Part shown: piece after piece, positions 1 through 8,929 of the stretch
Layout: each line of letters starts with the position of its first letter
Position numbering within the stretch: position 1 is the first letter of the stretch
Source of the DNA: CAIYPG01 sp903864555
GTDB taxonomy: Bacteria > Pseudomonadota > Gammaproteobacteria > Burkholderiales > SG8-39
Assembly (NCBI GenBank): GCA_947474715.1
Contig: CANJJT010000005.1
Location: forward strand, 47,503-111,502
Length of the DNA: 64,000 nt
Direction: 5' to 3'
Notes under the pieces: generated by a model
Told to the model about the DNA's origin: nothing
Databases searched by the model: none
The model's input: the letters and a program-made list of their open reading frames with translations, nothing else
Made by a program: the position numbers and the translations under genes

Positions 1-641
1 AGGTGGACCTGCACCGCCATGATGGGACCGAGCCTCAGGTCGTACTGCGGCTGGTAGTACAGCTCGAAGGAGTCTTCCTGCACGGCAGCGCGCAGGCGGC
101 TCTCGATCATCAGCGAACTTTCCAGTGCCTTGAGGCCGGCTTCATTGCAGCCGCTGATCCGTTCGCGGGTCTGCAGCGCCTGCAGGCTGGCGCTCCTGGC
201 CCGTTGCAGCAGTGTGGCGGTATCGCTGCCGTCTTCGGGGACGCTGGCAATGCCGATGGCAGGATGGCTGTAGATTTCCTCTTCGCCCATCCACAGCGGC
301 GCGGTGAGTGCGCGCAGTATTTTCTCGGCAGCCAGCAGTGGCACGTAAGGGTCATCCACCGTGGCCAGCAGGCAGGCCAGTTCATCGCGGCCCATCAGGC
401 CGATCTGGTCGCCCGGGCGCAGCACGTCGGCAATCAGGGAGTCGGCGTAGCGCTGGCGCACGGCATCCCCGACGGCGTATCCCCAGATCGCATCGATGCG
501 GCCGATCAGCCAGCAGTCGACCAGCAGCACCGCCATGCCCCGGCCGTCTTCCTGCCGGGTTGCCAGGCAGGCTTCAACGGCCTCGGTGAAGGCCGTCCGC
601 GGCAGGGCTGCCGCGAGTTCCGCGCCAGCCGTGTCCGTCAC
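1..641 (-). CDS. Degenerate GGDEF-EAL domain protein, 3' part cut by window edge
   Basis: Open for 213 codons from a GTG at 641 to the window edge, so the C-terminal part is missing. The GTG overlaps the stop of the upstream HD-GYP gene (GTGA, 4 bp), which points to translational coupling. Residues about 1-150 look like a GGDEF (diguanylate cyclase) domain, but the signature reads MGRDEL, so cyclase activity is doubtful. The section FELYYQPQYDL is the usual start of an EAL phosphodiesterase domain. At the place where EAL is expected the frame reads QVH, replacing the metal-binding Glu. I infer a c-di-GMP sensor or scaffold that may be catalytically dead; only the start of the EAL domain is visible. 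Confidence 0.8.
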   Translation of the reverse strand, partial: MTDTAGAELAAALPRTAFTEAVEACLATRQEDGRGMAVLLVDCWLIGRIDAIWGYAVGDAVRQRYADSLIADVLRPGDQIGLMGRDELACLLATVDDPYVPLLAAEKILRALTAPLWMGEEEIYSHPAIGIASVPEDGSDTATLLQRARSASLQALQTRERISGCNEAGLKALESSLMIESRLRAAVQEDSFELYYQPQYDLRLGPIMAVQVH

Positions 642-1834
642 AGGAACAGCTCTCGCGGGTCTATGCTGACCGTGGCGTCATCAAGGGCACGCTGGATGCG
701 GTAGGGCTCGTCAGGCCGGAATTTCGGTTCTCTCATCAGGTCGAGCATGCGGTGCGGCCGGATCGGCACGCCCTGGGCATCCTTCACCACCATGATGCGC
801 GGCTGCATGCGGCGCACCATGTTCTGGGCGATCACGACTGCCACATCACCGCTGTTCAATTGCACCACGCTGCCGACCGGATAGACGCCTATGCACTGGA
901 TGAACTGCTCGACCAGTGCTGCCTGAAAGGCCTTGCCGCGCTCCTTGTAGAGAATGTTGAGCGCGGTGGCCGGGGTCATGGCTTCACCCAGTGGGCGCGG
1001 GGCGGTGAGCGTGTCGTAGGTGTCGATCAGGCCGGCGATCTGGCCGGCCAGCGGGATGGCGTCGCCCCGCAGTCCGCGCGGATAGCCGCTGCCATCGAAG
1101 CGCTCATGGTGCACCGAGACGTAGTCGTGCAGGTCCGATGGCAGTCCCGGGGTCTCGCGCAGGATGGCGATGGAGTGCTCGACGTGCTCCCGGTAGGCCT
1201 GCACTTCGGCGGCATTGATGGGGCCGTTGAGGGCGAGTTCGCGTGGCAGCCGCAGCTTGCCCACGTCCTGCATCAGGCCGACCATGCCCAGTAGTTCCAG
1301 GGTCTGTGGCGGGAGCTGCAGGAAGCGGCCGAAGATGGTCATGGTGACGGCGATCTCGGCCGAGCGGCTGAGGACTTCGCTGTTCTTCTCCTGCAGCTTG
1401 GTGAGCAGGGCCATGGCATCCGGGTTGCGCGTCACGCTCTCGGTGATCTGCACCGATGCCTCGCGCGCCTTTGGGCTGTCGATGGCGCTGCCGGTACTCA
1501 CCGCCCGAGCGAGTTCCCGTACCACCGAGGTGGATTGGGTGTAGGCCTTGGCCGCGCGCGGGAATTCTGCCTCGACGCTGGCGGCCTCCCGATAGACGGT
1601 AGAGCCGCGTATCTTTGCAAGATCTTCCGGGGTCACCCTGGCGGGATCCTGCAACTCCCGCTTCTCGGGGTCGATGAACACGCTCTTGCAGAACTTCTTG
1701 ATGGCCTCGACCTGCTTGTCGTTCTTCAGCACGAAACCCTGGAAGACAAAAGGCGTTCCCGCCCACGGGCGGTCCAGTTTCGAGACGTACATGCCGAATT
1801 CCAGCGCTTCCACCGGCACTTCCACAAGTTTCAT
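638..1834 (-). CDS. DUF3391 / HD-GYP domain protein, HD dyad altered
   Basis: A 398-residue cytoplasmic protein with no signal peptide. The N-terminal 130 or so residues fit DUF3391, which commonly precedes HD-GYP c-di-GMP phosphodiesterase domains. The HD-GYP part (about 150-330) keeps HHERFDGSGYP near residue 240 and the later IDTYDTLT motif. The first metal dyad, usually HD in LLHDIGK, reads MQDVGK (Gln189-Asp190), so one metal ligand is lost. The gene is translationally coupled to the degenerate GGDEF-EAL gene downstream, and the two probably act together in c-di-GMP signalling. Family assignment is firm; catalytic activity is uncertain. Confidence 0.9.
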   Translation of the reverse strand: MKLVEVPVEALEFGMYVSKLDRPWAGTPFVFQGFVLKNDKQVEAIKKFCKSVFIDPEKRELQDPARVTPEDLAKIRGSTVYREAASVEAEFPRAAKAYTQSTSVVRELARAVSTGSAIDSPKAREASVQITESVTRNPDAMALLTKLQEKNSEVLSRSAEIAVTMTIFGRFLQLPPQTLELLGMVGLMQDVGKLRLPRELALNGPINAAEVQAYREHVEHSIAILRETPGLPSDLHDYVSVHHERFDGSGYPRGLRGDAIPLAGQIAGLIDTYDTLTAPRPLGEAMTPATALNILYKERGKAFQAALVEQFIQCIGVYPVGSVVQLNSGDVAVVIAQNMVRRMQPRIMVVKDAQGVPIRPHRMLDLMREPKFRPDEPYRIQRALDDATVSIDPRELFL

Positions 1835-2053
1835 GCTTGCACGCTATCCCAGTAATTGCAGGACTTGATCAAGGGCCTTCCCGACCGGATATCTTCCGGC
1901 GAATTGCCAGGGCCATGGAATTGCCGACGCATGCCCCGGACGTCCTCGGTCCAGAAGGCTGAGCAATGGGACATTGTAAAGGGAAGTTAAGGGTATTTCT
2001 GCGTGGCATGATGCGTATTCCACCGGATTTTGTGGACTTTGCCCTTGCGTTAT

Positions 2054-2983
2054 TCAGCGGATGCCATCCAGCTGGAGATTGGTGCCCGTCGGGGCGAAGT
2101 AGGCGGGACGGGCGGGGCGCCGGGCCGTCCACGGCAGCAGCAGTTCCTCCATCTCGTCGTCGCTGCCACGTTTGGCCATCTGTACCTTGACCGTGCCCTC
2201 GATGCGGTCGCCCTGCATGCGCCGGGCGAAGGTATGGCTGACGTAGCCCATGCCGGGCAGGGTCATGCGCAGGGTGAACTGCAGGGTGTCCCCGCGCAGC
2301 AGCACATTGCTGATGGATTCACGACGCGCGCCGATGCGGATGGCCCCCTCGACGTGCTGGATGCGCTGCTCGAACAGGCTCTGGTAGCGGCGGGTCAGGC
2401 CGCGCAGGGGCAGGTGCCACTCCCATTCACCGTCGATGCGCGCAGGAACCACCCACATGCGTATGGTGGGGGCGCCGGGAATGTCATCGGTGGCATCCAC
2501 CTGCCAGTTGCCCAGGTCCCAGCTGGCAGCGATCACGCGCGTGCCGGGACGGGCCTCGGCGAGTATCTTCGGGCGCAGCAGGCGCATCAGCTCCGGGAAC
2601 AGCCACATGAAAATCACATCCGCCTGGCCCAGGTCGGCATCGAAGGCATTCTGGTGGAGAAAACGCACCCGGTTGCCCAGTCCCTGCGCCTGGGCCGCAT
2701 CGGTGGCCTTGTCCACCAGTTCTGCATTGATCTCCACGCCGACACCGCGTACGTTTTGTAGGGATTGCACGGCGGTCAAGACGATGCGCCCGTCGCCCGA
2801 ACCCAGATCGATGACGGTATCGGTGGGGCGCAGATTGGCCAGTCGCACCATGCGCTCGACGGTGTCCTGATTGCTGGGCACGAAGGGGGAGAAGCGTTCC
2901 TGCCCGCGCGCGGTGCCCGCAGTGAATGCCATGCAGAAAGAGGTGATCAGGACAATGCGCAGCGCGGCCGCTTGGGTGGTCAT
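2054..2983 (-). CDS. Exported class I SAM-dependent methyltransferase-like protein
   Basis: A 309-residue protein. The first 27 or so residues form a signal peptide (hydrophobic stretch ending TARGQ), which is unusual for a methyltransferase because SAM is cytoplasmic. Motif I is clear at DLGSGDGRIVL near residue 58, followed by an acidic position GVEINAEL. The C-terminal 130 residues are predicted beta-rich and unrelated to the Rossmann core. It stands alone, with about 200 bp gaps on both sides. The signal peptide could instead be a membrane anchor. Substrate not recognisable. Confidence 0.8.
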   Translation of the reverse strand: MTTQAAALRIVLITSFCMAFTAGTARGQERFSPFVPSNQDTVERMVRLANLRPTDTVIDLGSGDGRIVLTAVQSLQNVRGVGVEINAELVDKATDAAQAQGLGNRVRFLHQNAFDADLGQADVIFMWLFPELMRLLRPKILAEARPGTRVIAASWDLGNWQVDATDDIPGAPTIRMWVVPARIDGEWEWHLPLRGLTRRYQSLFEQRIQHVEGAIRIGARRESISNVLLRGDTLQFTLRMTLPGMGYVSHTFARRMQGDRIEGTVKVQMAKRGSDDEMEELLLPWTARRPARPAYFAPTGTNLQLDGIR

Positions 2984-3176
2984 GCATTCCTCCAGAGGGT
3001 GTCGGGATGGCGCATGCTACCGGTGGCGTTCAGGCGCAGGCAAGGGGCAAACCGACGGCTGGATCGGGGCTGCCGGATGCATTTCAGCAGGGTGCCGGGC
3101 GCGGGGAGGATTCCGCTCTGGCAGGTGCACCCGGGAACGTCCTGCAGCCGCCGCTGAAACGATTGCCTGTCGCCTG

Positions 3177-4943
3177 TCAGGGCGAAGCGGGCTCAGGTGG
3201 CCGGCTGCGTCCGTGTCCAGGCTCACACCAGTCCTGCCAGATGCGCCGGTAGGCCGCCTCCAGTTCCCGGGTGAAGCGCGCCCCGTCACACAGGCCATGC
3301 CCGAGCAGGCGCTCGCGCATCCCCGCCCGCATGGCTGCAAGGGCGACCAGATCCTGCGCCAGTTCCCGGGCGATTCTCAGGTAATCCTGTTCGTCCGTGG
3401 CGACCAGTTGGGTCAGTCCGACGGCGGTCAGCAGGCTGGCGCTGTTGCGGGCGGCGCCATGCCTGCCCGCGAGGGTGATCACCGGCAGGCCGGACCAGAG
3501 CGCCTCGCAGGTGGTGGTGGTGCCGTTGTAAGGGTGGCTGTCCAGTGCGATGTCGATGCCGGAACGGATATCCCAGAACTGTCTGTCGTCAAGGTCGCCC
3601 AGTACGTGCAACTGGTCTTCGCTGGCGCCGTGAGCGAGCAGGGTGGTGCGCACGCGCGCGATATCGCCGGCATCCATCAGGGTGACGATAGTCAGCGCGA
3701 AGGCTGGATGGCCCGCCAGCAGGCGGCCCCACAAGGCCAGCAGGGGCTCATTGAGCTTGGCCAGGCGGTTGAAGGAGCCGAACATGAGGCGGCCACCTGC
3801 CGCTGCGGTCAGCGCGGGCAGTGGTGACAGAGGCGGGGCCAGCGGATTCGGTCGGTAACACCATTGGGCGCGTGGCAGGCGCAGCAGCTTTTCGCTGTGG
3901 CAGGCATCGGCCTCGCCAGGGGGGTCGGCGATGGCGTCACTGATGCGGTAGTCGATGGATTGCAGTCCCGTGGTGGTGGGGTAGCCCAGCCAGGTGACCT
4001 GCACCGGCGCGGGCTTGCGCGCGAACACGCCCAGACGGTGGCCGAAGGTGTGGCCGGAGAGGTCGACGAGGATGTCCACGCCGTCTGTTGCGATCTGCCG
4101 CGCCACGGCCTCGTCGTTCAGCAGGGCGATGTTGCGCCAGCCGTCCGCCAGTCTGCGCAACACCGCTGTCTGGGCATCCTCATCGCGCCGGTTGGAGTAG
4201 CACCAGATTTCGCAGCACAGCCTGTCATGGTGGGCGAGCACCGGTTCGATGAAATTGGCTACCGCATGTTGTGCGAAGTCACCGGAGACGTAGCCGACGC
4301 GCAGGCGGCGGTGTGGATCGGGCAGGTTGCCATGGGCGTGGCTGCCCTGCCGCAGTGGCTGTTCATGCAGGCGGGCGTATTGCAGGGCTGCGGCATGGAT
4401 GGCCTGGGGCGGCTGGCCTGGTGCGTGCTGCAGTGCATAGAGCAGATGCGTGGCCGCCTCCTGGTTGGCGGGCTGTGCCTCGAGCGCCCGGCGCAGATGT
4501 CCGATCGCCTCCCCGGATTGGCCCTGCCGCAACAAGGCAAATCCCAGACTGGTGTTGAGCACGGCATCGGGAAAGGCGTCACCCGCCTGGAGGGTGCAGG
4601 CCAGCGCCGTCTGGTAGTGAAACACCGCCTCGGTCAGTCGCATCTCGATCAAGGCCAGGTTGGCCAGATTGGCATGCGCCATGCGCGAGCCCGGCGCCAG
4701 CCTGGCCAGTTCCCGGAAACTGACCGTGGATCCGGCATAGTCACTGATCATGGCCTGGCTGAAGGCCAGCCAGGCCCATGCCTGCTGGTCCACGTCATTG
4801 CGGGAGAGCAGCTTGCGACACAGGCGAATGGCGGTTTGGTGGTCTTCGTTTGACTGAGCGGCCTGCACGCCCGCGGCCAGTTGGCGCACGGATTGTGGCC
4901 GCCACCGATCTGACAGGAGGGCTGCAAACAATGACTTCAGCAT
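3177..4943 (-). CDS. TPR / O-GlcNAc-transferase-like (GT41) protein, paralogue 1
   Basis: A 588-residue protein with TPR-like helical repeats (about 20-190) followed by a GT41/SPINDLY-type glycosyltransferase region (about 215-560). Visible family motifs are RLRVGYVSGDF, LVDLSGHTFGHRLGVFARK, PVQVTWLGYP, FGSFNRLAKLN and LDSHPYNGTTTTCEALWSG. The family transfers sugars from UDP-sugar donors to protein Ser/Thr; bacterial members are mostly uncharacterised. It lies 132 bp downstream of a longer paralogue on the same strand. Start at the ATG at 4943, giving MLKSLFAALLSD. Confidence 0.88.
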   Translation of the reverse strand: MLKSLFAALLSDRWRPQSVRQLAAGVQAAQSNEDHQTAIRLCRKLLSRNDVDQQAWAWLAFSQAMISDYAGSTVSFRELARLAPGSRMAHANLANLALIEMRLTEAVFHYQTALACTLQAGDAFPDAVLNTSLGFALLRQGQSGEAIGHLRRALEAQPANQEAATHLLYALQHAPGQPPQAIHAAALQYARLHEQPLRQGSHAHGNLPDPHRRLRVGYVSGDFAQHAVANFIEPVLAHHDRLCCEIWCYSNRRDEDAQTAVLRRLADGWRNIALLNDEAVARQIATDGVDILVDLSGHTFGHRLGVFARKPAPVQVTWLGYPTTTGLQSIDYRISDAIADPPGEADACHSEKLLRLPRAQWCYRPNPLAPPLSPLPALTAAAGGRLMFGSFNRLAKLNEPLLALWGRLLAGHPAFALTIVTLMDAGDIARVRTTLLAHGASEDQLHVLGDLDDRQFWDIRSGIDIALDSHPYNGTTTTCEALWSGLPVITLAGRHGAARNSASLLTAVGLTQLVATDEQDYLRIARELAQDLVALAAMRAGMRERLLGHGLCDGARFTRELEAAYRRIWQDWCEPGHGRSRPPEPASP

Positions 4944-5075
4944 CGTGCGCCGTCATTCAGGGACACATTGATCAAGGGGGCACAGCCTCCTGGAGAATCC
5001 CTTGCTTCAGCGGGAAGTTTGTCGGTCATTCTCTTCCTTTGGGGCCTGATCGGTGCTTCCCTGGATGTTCTTGGG

Positions 5076-7169
5076 TCAGTTGCGGGCGGAGAGCAGGGAT
5101 TCCTGCCATAGCTGCCGCAAGGCGCATGACCAGTCGCGGGCGAAGCCGGCATGGTCCGCCAGCGGTGAGGCGGCGAACCGTGGTCGCAGTTCGCGGCGCA
5201 GGCTGCTCAGGCGCGGCAGATTGCCGGCGAGCCGCGAGGCGATGCGGACATAGTCGTCCGCATTGGCGGCGACCAGCTCTGGCAGTCCGAGGTTATGGAG
5301 CATCGACAGGGTCTGGCGCCCGGCGATGAGCGGCTGTTCCAGCGTCACCACCGGCACGCCCATCCAGAGGGCATCGAAGCTGGTCATGCCGCCGCAGAAG
5401 GGAAAGGGGTCGAGCGCGATGTCGATCGCCTGCCAGGCAAGCGCCACCTGCTCCAGGGGCATGAAGGCGCGCAACTCCAGTTGCTCCGCCGGGATGCCAT
5501 GCCTCGCCGCCAGTGCGGCGAAGCGTGCCGCATTGGGACGGTCACCCAGAGCCTTGGCCTGCACTACCAGGCGTGATCCTGGCGTGGCCTGGATCACGTG
5601 GCCCCACAACGCCAGCACGCCTTCGTTGAGTTTGGCCAGGTTGTTGAAACTGCCGAAGGTGACGCGGCCTGTGGTCAGAGCAGGCAGTTCACTGACTTCC
5701 GGGGTGAACTCCCAGGGCTGGTAGCAAAAGCGCGTGTGCGGCAGACGCAGCAGCTTCTCGGCAAACCAGGCATCCTGTCCGTCCGGGGAGGACCATGGGT
5801 CGCTCAGGAAGGCATCGAAGGTGTCCAGGCCGGTGGAATTGAAGTAACCCAGCCAGCTCACCTGCAGCGGTGCCGGCTTGCGGGCGAACACGCCCAGGCG
5901 GTTGTGTGTGGTGTGCCCGGCCATGTCGATGAGGATATCGATGGCGTCTGCGTCGATCTGCGCCGCCAGCTGCGTGTCGTCCAGCGCATGCACCTCATGC
6001 CAGGCGGCGACCGAGCCGCGCAGGCCTTCGGTGATGACGTCGGCGCTGGCGAAGTTGTAATAGGCGTGCACCTGGATGCCATGACTGGCCAGATGCGGCA
6101 GCATGCCGGCGCACAGCGCCGCCACCGGATGACGTCGCAGGTCGGGCGAAACCAGTCCCACGCGCAGGGGGCGTTGCGCATCGTGGCTGCGCTGCCAGTG
6201 CGTCTGCCGCAGGTCCTGGCGGACAAAGTGGCGCGCCCAGTCGCGATGGGTGTCCAGCACCTGTTGCGGCGTGGCTTGTGGGTCGTAGTTGATGCAGGCG
6301 GCGATGGAAGAGGCGGTATCGGCGAGGTCGGGTTTCATGGCCAGCGCGCGCCGGTAGTGCACCAGCGCCAGGTCCATGCGGCCGAGGGTGTTATAGCAAT
6401 TGGCGATGTTGCTGTGTGCCTTCAACTTGTCCCCTGGTGCGGGGGCGTCATCGAGAAGGCCGAGATACTCGGTCGCTGCCTCACTGAGCCGGCCGACCTG
6501 CTGCAGGCAGTAGGCCAGCATCAGGCGCGAGGCATGCGGTGCATCGGTCTCCTGCCAGTGGCTGGACAACAGGGCGATGCAGCGATCATAGTGCCGGACC
6601 TGTTCCGGCTTGCCAGGGTTCTGGTCGCCCATGACGACCAGCGCAACGGCCAGGTCCGATCGCAATCCGGGCAGGCCGGGCTGCAGTTCGAAAGCGCGGC
6701 CCAGTGCGGATAGGGCACGCAGCTGCTGGGCACAATCCATGGCAGCCTTGCCGAGGTTGAACCAGGCGCCGGCGAAATCGTCCTGCAGGCGCACCGCCTG
6801 TTCATAGCTGGCTGCCGCAGCTTCATGCTCACCGAAGCGGGTAAGCACCACGCCCAGATTGAAATGGAAGCGGGCCCGCCCGGGCTCGGCCATGATGGCG
6901 GAATTGATGGACTGCAGGGCCGCCATGTTGTCGCCCGCCCCGAGATGAACCAGACCCAGCAGGTGCAGGGCATCGGCATGGCGTGGAGCGATAGCAAGGA
7001 TTTTTCGGCAGACCCTGCCTGCCTCGTCGCGCTGCCCTGCTTCGAACAAGCTCATGGCCCGTTCGATGGCTGCGGCATCGCCTTCCGCTGGAACGGCCTG
7101 CCCCGCGACAGCAGGGGCAGCGCCCACCGCCAGTCCCAGGCGCTTTTGCAGGAACCGCAGCAGTCCCAC
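5076..7169 (-). CDS. TPR / O-GlcNAc-transferase-like (GT41) protein, paralogue 2
   Basis: A 697-residue protein with a longer TPR array (about 30-300, roughly seven repeats) and a C-terminal GT41-like catalytic region. Motifs include RPLRVGLVSPDLRRHPV, LIDMAGHTTHNRLGVFARK, LQVSWLGYFNSTG, FGSFNNLAKLN and LDPFPFCGGMTSFDALWMG. It is 8 bp downstream of suhB on the same strand, so the two are probably cotranscribed, and it is followed by the shorter paralogue. The two differ most in the TPR part, consistent with different protein targets. Substrates are unknown. Confidence 0.88.
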   Translation of the reverse strand: MGLLRFLQKRLGLAVGAAPAVAGQAVPAEGDAAAIERAMSLFEAGQRDEAGRVCRKILAIAPRHADALHLLGLVHLGAGDNMAALQSINSAIMAEPGRARFHFNLGVVLTRFGEHEAAAASYEQAVRLQDDFAGAWFNLGKAAMDCAQQLRALSALGRAFELQPGLPGLRSDLAVALVVMGDQNPGKPEQVRHYDRCIALLSSHWQETDAPHASRLMLAYCLQQVGRLSEAATEYLGLLDDAPAPGDKLKAHSNIANCYNTLGRMDLALVHYRRALAMKPDLADTASSIAACINYDPQATPQQVLDTHRDWARHFVRQDLRQTHWQRSHDAQRPLRVGLVSPDLRRHPVAALCAGMLPHLASHGIQVHAYYNFASADVITEGLRGSVAAWHEVHALDDTQLAAQIDADAIDILIDMAGHTTHNRLGVFARKPAPLQVSWLGYFNSTGLDTFDAFLSDPWSSPDGQDAWFAEKLLRLPHTRFCYQPWEFTPEVSELPALTTGRVTFGSFNNLAKLNEGVLALWGHVIQATPGSRLVVQAKALGDRPNAARFAALAARHGIPAEQLELRAFMPLEQVALAWQAIDIALDPFPFCGGMTSFDALWMGVPVVTLEQPLIAGRQTLSMLHNLGLPELVAANADDYVRIASRLAGNLPRLSSLRRELRPRFAASPLADHAGFARDWSCALRQLWQESLLSARN

Positions 7170-7177
7170 GGCTGAGT

Positions 7178-7969
7178 CTACTGGCGCAGGTGCGGCGCGA
7201 TGGTCTGCAGCATCTGGGCGAATATCTTCGGGCTGCCCGCCAGGATGCGGCCGCTGTCCATGTAGCTACCATCGCCACGCAGGTCGGCGACCAGTCCACC
7301 GGCTTCAGCAACCAGCAAGGCGCCCGCTGCCATGTCCCAGGGCTTCAGACCGATCTCCCAGAATCCATCCAGGCGTCCGGCCGCCACCCAGGCCAGGTCC
7401 AGCGCTGCGGCACCTGGCCGGCGCAGTCCGCTGGTCTGACGGCTCAGGTCGCGGAACATGGCGAGGTACTCGTCCAGGTTCGGGTTGTCACCGAAGGGGA
7501 AGCCGGTGCCGAGCAGGGCTTCGGCCATGGTGTTGCGCTTGGACACGCGGATGCGCTTGTCGTTGAGGAAGGCGCCGCCGCCGCGCGAGGCGGTGAACAG
7601 TTCGTTTCGTGCCGGATCGTAGACGACCGCGTGGGTCATCTGCCCCTTGTGGCGCAGCGCAATGGAGACTGCGTACTGCGGAAAGCCGTGGATGAAATTG
7701 GTGGTGCCGTCGAGCGGATCGATGATCCAGGTATGGTCCGACTCCGCCTTGCCTTGGGCGCCGGACTCCTCTGCTAAGATCGCATGATCGGGAAAGGCAC
7801 GCAGCAGGATGTCGATGATTTCCAACTCGGCCGCCTTGTCGATCTCGGTGACGTAGTCCTTTTCCCGCTTGCGCGACACGGTAATGCCTTCGATGTCGCG
7901 TGCTGCCCGGTTGATGATGGCGCCGGCGCGGCGCGCCGCTTTGACCGCAATGTTCAGCGTCGGATGCAT
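7178..7969 (-). CDS. suhB: Inositol-1-monophosphatase family protein SuhB
   Basis: A 263-residue Mg-dependent phosphatase of the inositol monophosphatase family. In proteobacteria SuhB also joins the NusA antitermination complex. The metal-binding motifs EES (LAEESGAQG) and WIIDPLDGTTNF are intact, as is the C-terminal WDMAAGALLVAEAGG motif. I start at the ATG at 7969 (MHPTLNIAVKAARRAG), which matches the usual N-terminus; a longer frame from 8029 adds 20 residues unlike the family. It is divergent from trmJ and leads into the GT41 genes. Confidence 0.95.
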   Translation of the reverse strand: MHPTLNIAVKAARRAGAIINRAARDIEGITVSRKREKDYVTEIDKAAELEIIDILLRAFPDHAILAEESGAQGKAESDHTWIIDPLDGTTNFIHGFPQYAVSIALRHKGQMTHAVVYDPARNELFTASRGGGAFLNDKRIRVSKRNTMAEALLGTGFPFGDNPNLDEYLAMFRDLSRQTSGLRRPGAAALDLAWVAAGRLDGFWEIGLKPWDMAAGALLVAEAGGLVADLRGDGSYMDSGRILAGSPKIFAQMLQTIAPHLRQ

Positions 7970-8076
7970 GCGTTGATTCCCGGATTTGAAAAAGAGCTCA
8001 TGAACCTGCAGCACCTGCAGTACCCACAAGACCCGATTTTATCAGGGGCAGGCCCGAAAGCCGTGCTGGTGCAGGC

Positions 8077-8859
8077 ATGAGCGCGGCCCTTACAGGACTC
8101 CATCGCGTCAGGGTGGTGCTGGTGCGGCCGTCCCACCCGGGCAACATCGGATCGGCGGCGCGGGCCATGCTGACCATGGGGCTGGCGCAACTGCATCTGG
8201 TGAAGCCGGAGCGCTTTCCCGATGCTGAAGCCCGTGCCCTGGCCGCCCATGCGGGCGCCGTACTGGATGCCGCCTGTGTGCATGACTGTCTGGAGACGGC
8301 CCTGGCCGGTACCAGCGTGCAGTTTGCCTTCAGCGTGCGCAGTCGCTCCCTGTCACATCCGCCGCAGGACGTGCGCCAGGCTGCTGCTGCGGCCATCCAG
8401 GCTACCGCAGGCGGGCAGGTGGCGCTGGTGTTCGGCAACGAAACCTACGGACTGTCCAATGAAGAAGTGCTGCAATGCAACCGGCTGGCCTGCATACCCA
8501 CCGACCCGGTCAGCAGTTCGCTCAATCTGGCAGCGGCAGTGCAGGTGGCTGCCTACGAATTGCGCATGGCGGCGCTGGAGCTGGACAGCCACAAGCCTTT
8601 GATTGGCGGCGCTCTGGCAGTCCGGGATCTGGCCAGCCATGAAGACATGGAGCGCCTGTTCGTCCACCTCGAACAAAGCATCGTCACCAGCGGTTTCCTG
8701 CAGCTGGACAATCCACGGCGCCTGATGGAGCGTATCCGGCGCCTGTTCGGGCGCAGCGGCCTGGACCGGGAAGAGGTCAACATCCTGCGTGGCATGCTCA
8801 CCGCCTGGGATACTGGTCCCTATTCAGGGCATGGCAAGCCCGGCAAGGGCCAGTCGTGA
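8077..8859 (+). CDS. trmJ: tRNA (Cm32/Um32) 2'-O-methyltransferase TrmJ
   Basis: A 260-residue SPOUT-class methyltransferase. SpoU motifs are clear: VLVRPSHPGNIGSAARAM near the N-terminus, LVFGNETYGLSNEEV in the middle and PVSSSLNLAAAVQVAAYE at the trefoil-knot SAM site. TrmJ methylates the ribose of position 32 in tRNA anticodon loops. The length and the position just before cysE-iscR match the trmJ locus of many gamma- and betaproteobacteria. Start at the ATG at 8077. Confidence 0.93.
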   Translation: MSAALTGLHRVRVVLVRPSHPGNIGSAARAMLTMGLAQLHLVKPERFPDAEARALAAHAGAVLDAACVHDCLETALAGTSVQFAFSVRSRSLSHPPQDVRQAAAAAIQATAGGQVALVFGNETYGLSNEEVLQCNRLACIPTDPVSSSLNLAAAVQVAAYELRMAALELDSHKPLIGGALAVRDLASHEDMERLFVHLEQSIVTSGFLQLDNPRRLMERIRRLFGRSGLDREEVNILRGMLTAWDTGPYSGHGKPGKGQS

Positions 8860-8929
8860 CGGTGTTTCGGCAATAGTTGATTAAAATAGTCGGAAATTGG
8901 ATAATCCACGGAATTGCCAAGGAATTCTC

